Assembly (NCBI GenBank): GCA_029821455.1
Contig: JALGTI010000126.1
Location: 1 to 8,997, forward strand
Direction of reading: 5' to 3'
Source: Candidatus Zipacnadia bacterium
GTDB taxonomy: Bacteria > Armatimonadota > Zipacnadia > Zipacnadales > Zipacnadaceae
Length of the DNA: 8,997 nt
Shown: piece after piece, positions 6,541 through 8,997 of the stretch
Layout of the letters: each line of letters begins with the position of its first letter
Numbering within the stretch: the stretch's first letter is position 1
The notes under the pieces: model-generated
What the model was told of the DNA's origin: nothing
The model's database searches: none
What the model saw: only the letters and a program-made list of their open reading frames with translations
Program-made: the position numbers and the translations under genes

Positions 6541-7313
6541 CCCCGAACACTGGCGACAGCACCCCTGCCAAGGTCGCGACCCGCGACCTGAGCGTCTGGT
6601 ACGACGACGAACAGGCTCTGAAGTCCATCAGCCTGGACATCCGCCATAACGAGCTTCTCGGCATCATCGGCCCGGCCAACAGCGGAAAGACCACCTTCTT
6701 GCGCACGCTTAACCGCCTCATTGATCGGACGCCTGGCATCAGGGTCAGCGGACAGGTGCGCCTGGACGGGCGCGACATCTTCCAGGACATCCCTGTGGAG
6801 GAGCTTCGCACGCGGGTGGGGATGGTCTTCGCCTTGCCGGTGCCCCTGCCGATGTCCGTGTTTGACAATGTGGCCTATGGCCCCCGCAGACACGGAATCG
6901 GGAACAGAAAGGCACTGGCAGAGCTGGTCGAGGAGAGCTTATGGGCTGCCTCGCTGTGGGATGAAGTGAAGGACCGCCTGGATGAGCCTGCGATGAATCT
7001 GTCTGGTGGCCAGCAGCAGCGCTTATGTATCGCCCGCGCGCTGGCGGTGCAGGCCGAGGTCATCTTGCTGGATGAGCCCTGCTCAGGCCTCGACCCCGTT
7101 TCCACCAGCATGGTCGAGGATGCGCTGGTCGGCCTTAAGGAGAATCATACCATTGTCCTGGTGACGAATGTCATTGCCCAGGCCGCTCGCATCAGCGATC
7201 GCACCGCGTTCTTCCTGATGGGCGAGCTTATCGAAGTTGACGGTGCCGACAAGCTGTTTACGCTTCCGGCTGACGAACGCACGGCTGGCTACATCGAGGG
7301 GAGGTACGGATAG
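6534..7313 (+). CDS. pstB: PstB1, PstB-like ATPase lacking Q-loop Gln and H-loop His
   Basis: This 259-aa protein is a PstB-family ABC ATPase. ATG 6534 overlaps the end of pstA (ATGGTAG) and has GAGG (6519-6522) upstream. An open frame extends further 5' but only as a shadow within pstA. Seen motifs: Walker A GPANSGKTT (G46 to T54, K52), signature LSGGQQQR (156-163, intact), Walker B LLDEPCSGLDP with D180 and E181, and the family C-terminus EGRYG. Two normally invariant residues are replaced. The Q-loop reads VFALP with A100 where PstB has VFQ, and the H-loop reads VTN with N212 where PstB has VTH. Walker A is also unusual for PstB (usual form GPSGCGKST). On known ABC mechanism, its own nucleotide site should be poorly catalytic, while its LSGGQ can serve a partner's site. 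The partner is presumably PstB2, encoded immediately downstream. Confidence 0.93.
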   Translation: MVAPNTGDSTPAKVATRDLSVWYDDEQALKSISLDIRHNELLGIIGPANSGKTTFLRTLNRLIDRTPGIRVSGQVRLDGRDIFQDIPVEELRTRVGMVFALPVPLPMSVFDNVAYGPRRHGIGNRKALAELVEESLWAASLWDEVKDRLDEPAMNLSGGQQQRLCIARALAVQAEVILLDEPCSGLDPVSTSMVEDALVGLKENHTIVLVTNVIAQAARISDRTAFFLMGELIEVDGADKLFTLPADERTAGYIEGRYG

Positions 7314-8072
7314 GTGGACCAGCCGATCGTCCAGACGCGCGGCCTGAACCTGTACTACGGTGACTTCCAGGCCCTCAAGGACATCAACCTGAGCATCAAG
7401 CCCCGTCAGATCACCGCTTTGATTGGCCCCTCGGGCTGTGGCAAGTCAACCCTGCTGCGGGCGATTAACCGGATGAACGACCTCATCGCGGGTGTGCGCG
7501 TGGAGGGCGAGGTCTTTATTGGTGGGGAGAACATCTACGCACCGGACATGGATATAGTGGCGATGCGCAAGCGGGTAGGGATGGTCTTCCAGCGGCCCAA
7601 TCCATTTCCGCTTTCCATCAAAGAGAACATCACGTTTGGCCCCATCATTCACAACACCCTCAAGCAGGAGGGCCTCGATAACCTGCTCGAGCGTACCCTA
7701 CAGGCCGTGATGTTGTGGGATACTCTCAAGGACCGCCTCAATCAGTCAGCGCTCTCGCTGTCCCTGGAACAGCGCCAGCGCCTCTGCATCGCGCGGCTCT
7801 TGGCGGTGATGCCGGACGTGCTGCTGATGGACGAGCCATGTTCGGCGCTCGACCCGGCCGCCACCCAGCGCATCGAGGAGCTGCTACATGAACTCAAGGC
7901 GCAGTACACCATCATTATCGTGACCCACAATATGCAGCAGGCCGCGCGGGTGTCGGCCGAGTGTGGCTTCATGCTGCTGGGCGAGCTGGTGGAGTTCAGC
8001 GAGACCGGCCAGATGTTCACCAACCCCACCGACCAACGCACTGAAGACTACATCAGCGGGCGGTATGGGTAG
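7314..8072 (+). CDS. pstB: PstB2, PstB-like ATPase with degenerate signature LSLEQ
   Basis: This 252-aa PstB-family ATPase starts at GTG 7314, directly after the pstB1 stop, with GGGGAGG (7298-7304) 9 nt upstream. Most motifs are textbook PstB: Walker A GPSGCGKST (K44), Q-loop VFQRPNPFP (Q93), Walker B LLMDEPCSALDP (D173, E174), H-loop VTHNMQQAARVS (H205) and C-terminus SGRYG. The exception is the ABC signature, which reads LSLEQRQR (149-156) where LSGGQQQR is expected; both glycines are gone (L151, E152). Since the signature contacts ATP bound to the opposite subunit, this defect would fall on the site built by PstB1's Walker motifs. The canonical site would combine PstB2's Walker motifs with PstB1's LSGGQ. 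It is the last gene of the operon; no phoU follows. Confidence 0.95.
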   Translation: MDQPIVQTRGLNLYYGDFQALKDINLSIKPRQITALIGPSGCGKSTLLRAINRMNDLIAGVRVEGEVFIGGENIYAPDMDIVAMRKRVGMVFQRPNPFPLSIKENITFGPIIHNTLKQEGLDNLLERTLQAVMLWDTLKDRLNQSALSLSLEQRQRLCIARLLAVMPDVLLMDEPCSALDPAATQRIEELLHELKAQYTIIIVTHNMQQAARVSAECGFMLLGELVEFSETGQMFTNPTDQRTEDYISGRYG

Positions 8073-8121
8073 CACGAGCTTCCAGCTCGTGAAACAGAAT
8101 GACATGGGCAGGATGCCCATG
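8073..8121. repeat. Double hairpin between convergent genes, REP-like or bidirectional terminator
   Basis: Directly after the pstB2 stop come two perfect 8-bp stems: CACGAGCT/AGCTCGTG with loop TCC (8073-8080, 8084-8091), and CATGGGCA/TGCCCATG with loop GGA (8103-8110, 8114-8121). Loops are the reverse complements of each other (TCC and GGA). Neither is followed by a T-run on either strand. The layout of two short strong palindromes in an intergenic gap is that of repetitive extragenic palindromic elements. Words like GGGCAGGATGCCC are familiar to me as dispersed repeats in bacterial genomes, but I cannot test copy number here. Position between two converging stop codons fits 3' end protection or termination. 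Confidence 0.6.
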
Positions 8122-8146
8122 CCACGAGCAAAAGGCCCCATGTCCT

Positions 8147-8986
8147 TCATAGACTTCTCAGGAACTCCACCGCCTTGGAGATGTCCGCGACCGGGTCTTC
8201 ACCGACCTCGCGCTCGATAGCGAAGTAGCCGTCATAGCCCGCCTCTCGCAAATACCCCACATAACGCGGCCAATCCACCCACCCCTCGCCCAGCGGCACT
8301 TCCTGGCGAGTGCCATCCTCGTGCACCAGTGCATCCTTGGCGTGGGTGTGCACGATGACGTCCGCGAGGGCCTTGGCGCCCTCGGTGGGCTGGAACTTCT
8401 CAATCCACTTCTCCTTGCGATAGGTTTCACCAAGCTCCTGAGCAAAGTGAGCCGGCCACAGGATCATATTGGCCGGATCCCAGTTGACGCGGATGGCATC
8501 GCTGCCGACCTCGGTGATCAAGCGGCGTAGCACATATGGCGGTTCAGGGCCGGTCTCGATCGCCAGGCAAGCCCCCACCTGCTCGCCCTGCTCAGCCAGT
8601 TGGCCCATCGCATCCACTACCCGCTGCCAGCCAGGATCGTCGGTGTCCTCAGGCATAATTCCGCAGTGGCCCGCCCAAATTCGGCACCCAAGGTCGGCGG
8701 CGAGTTCCAGATTCCGCTTGCCCCATTCGATGTTCTCTTGCCAGTCCTCCTCCTCAGCCAGGTCCACTTGCCCGCCCCAGCAGACGATGGCTGAGATCTC
8801 CAGGCCGAGGCTCTTCACATGCTTGACCAGTTCGGTTCGCGCCTTGGCCGGCATCGTCCGCGCATCCCAGTCACCGCTTGCGCTGATGTGTACTCCTGGC
8901 ACACCTAGCTCGACGACTTTCTCCATTCCCTCGTACAGATCCATCCGCAGGCTGCTGAGCATAATTGCTATCTTCAACTCTGACAT
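8147..8986 (-). CDS. Xylose isomerase-like TIM-barrel protein (sugar isomerase/epimerase family)
   Basis: The 279-aa product belongs to the AP-endonuclease-2/xylose-isomerase-like TIM barrel superfamily, whose members include sugar and inositol isomerases, epimerases and dehydratases. ATG 8986 is preferred because GGAG (complement of 8994-8997, the last window bases) lies 7 nt upstream. A GTG two codons earlier lies too close to it. The expected divalent-metal ligands appear in order at strand ends: E144 in AIETG, D170 in NWDPAN, H213/H215 in HTHAKDA and E258 in FAIERE. The protein starts with the first barrel strand (ELKIAIMLSSL) and has no signal peptide, so it is cytosolic. Length is normal. 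It faces the pst operon tail to tail. Such proteins are often encoded with Gfo/Idh/MocA dehydrogenases, but here the pst operon lies between them. The exact substrate cannot be told from sequence. Confidence 0.9.
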   Translation of the reverse strand: MSELKIAIMLSSLRMDLYEGMEKVVELGVPGVHISASGDWDARTMPAKARTELVKHVKSLGLEISAIVCWGGQVDLAEEEDWQENIEWGKRNLELAADLGCRIWAGHCGIMPEDTDDPGWQRVVDAMGQLAEQGEQVGACLAIETGPEPPYVLRRLITEVGSDAIRVNWDPANMILWPAHFAQELGETYRKEKWIEKFQPTEGAKALADVIVHTHAKDALVHEDGTRQEVPLGEGWVDWPRYVGYLREAGYDGYFAIEREVGEDPVADISKAVEFLRSL

Positions 8987-8997
8987 TTGCACACTCC

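Overview
The window looks like chromosomal DNA of a GC-rich (roughly 55-60% GC by eye) free-living bacterium with strong AGGAGG-type ribosome binding sites, lipoprotein and Sec signal peptides, and CCA encoded in the tRNA genes. A LamG-domain secreted protein, a Gfo/Idh/MocA dehydrogenase and a xylose-isomerase-like TIM-barrel protein together are typical of Armatimonadota, Planctomycetota and similar carbohydrate-using lineages. That assignment is a guess from gene content, not a demonstrated placement.

Layout. Positions 1-1371 (minus strand) hold two secreted-protein genes. One is a LamG/concanavalin-like gene (155-1371) whose reading frame is broken by a 5-bp tandem duplication. The other is the N-terminus of an exported protein that runs off the left edge. 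Positions 1372-1729 contain no gene I can support. A 54-residue two-helix membrane protein with an excellent ribosome binding site follows at 1730-1894 (plus). Positions 2142-2540 carry four minus-strand tRNA genes, Lys-Glu-Val-Phe in transcription order, followed at 2049-2121 by a degenerate tRNA-like sequence. A candidate sigma70-type promoter lies upstream of tRNA-Lys. Divergent from the tRNAs is a Gfo/Idh/MocA family dehydrogenase (2729-3748, plus).

The largest block is a complete phosphate-specific ABC importer operon, pstS-pstC-pstA-pstB1-pstB2 (3956-8072, plus), with genes overlapping, abutting or 3 nt apart. PstS is a lipoprotein that captures phosphate, PstC and PstA form the channel, and two different PstB ATPases power it. 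No phoU or phoBR is seen in the window. The operon converges on a minus-strand TIM-barrel isomerase/epimerase-like gene (8147-8986). Two short perfect hairpins lie between the two stop codons.

The most interesting observation is that the two PstB proteins are degenerate in complementary ways. PstB1 keeps the LSGGQ signature but lacks the Q-loop glutamine (A100) and the H-loop histidine (N212). PstB2 keeps Walker A, Q-loop, Walker B and H-loop but has LSLEQ instead of LSGGQ. Paired head-to-tail they would form one canonical and one degenerate ATP site. That is the arrangement known from asymmetric heterodimeric ABC exporters, here predicted for a phosphate importer.
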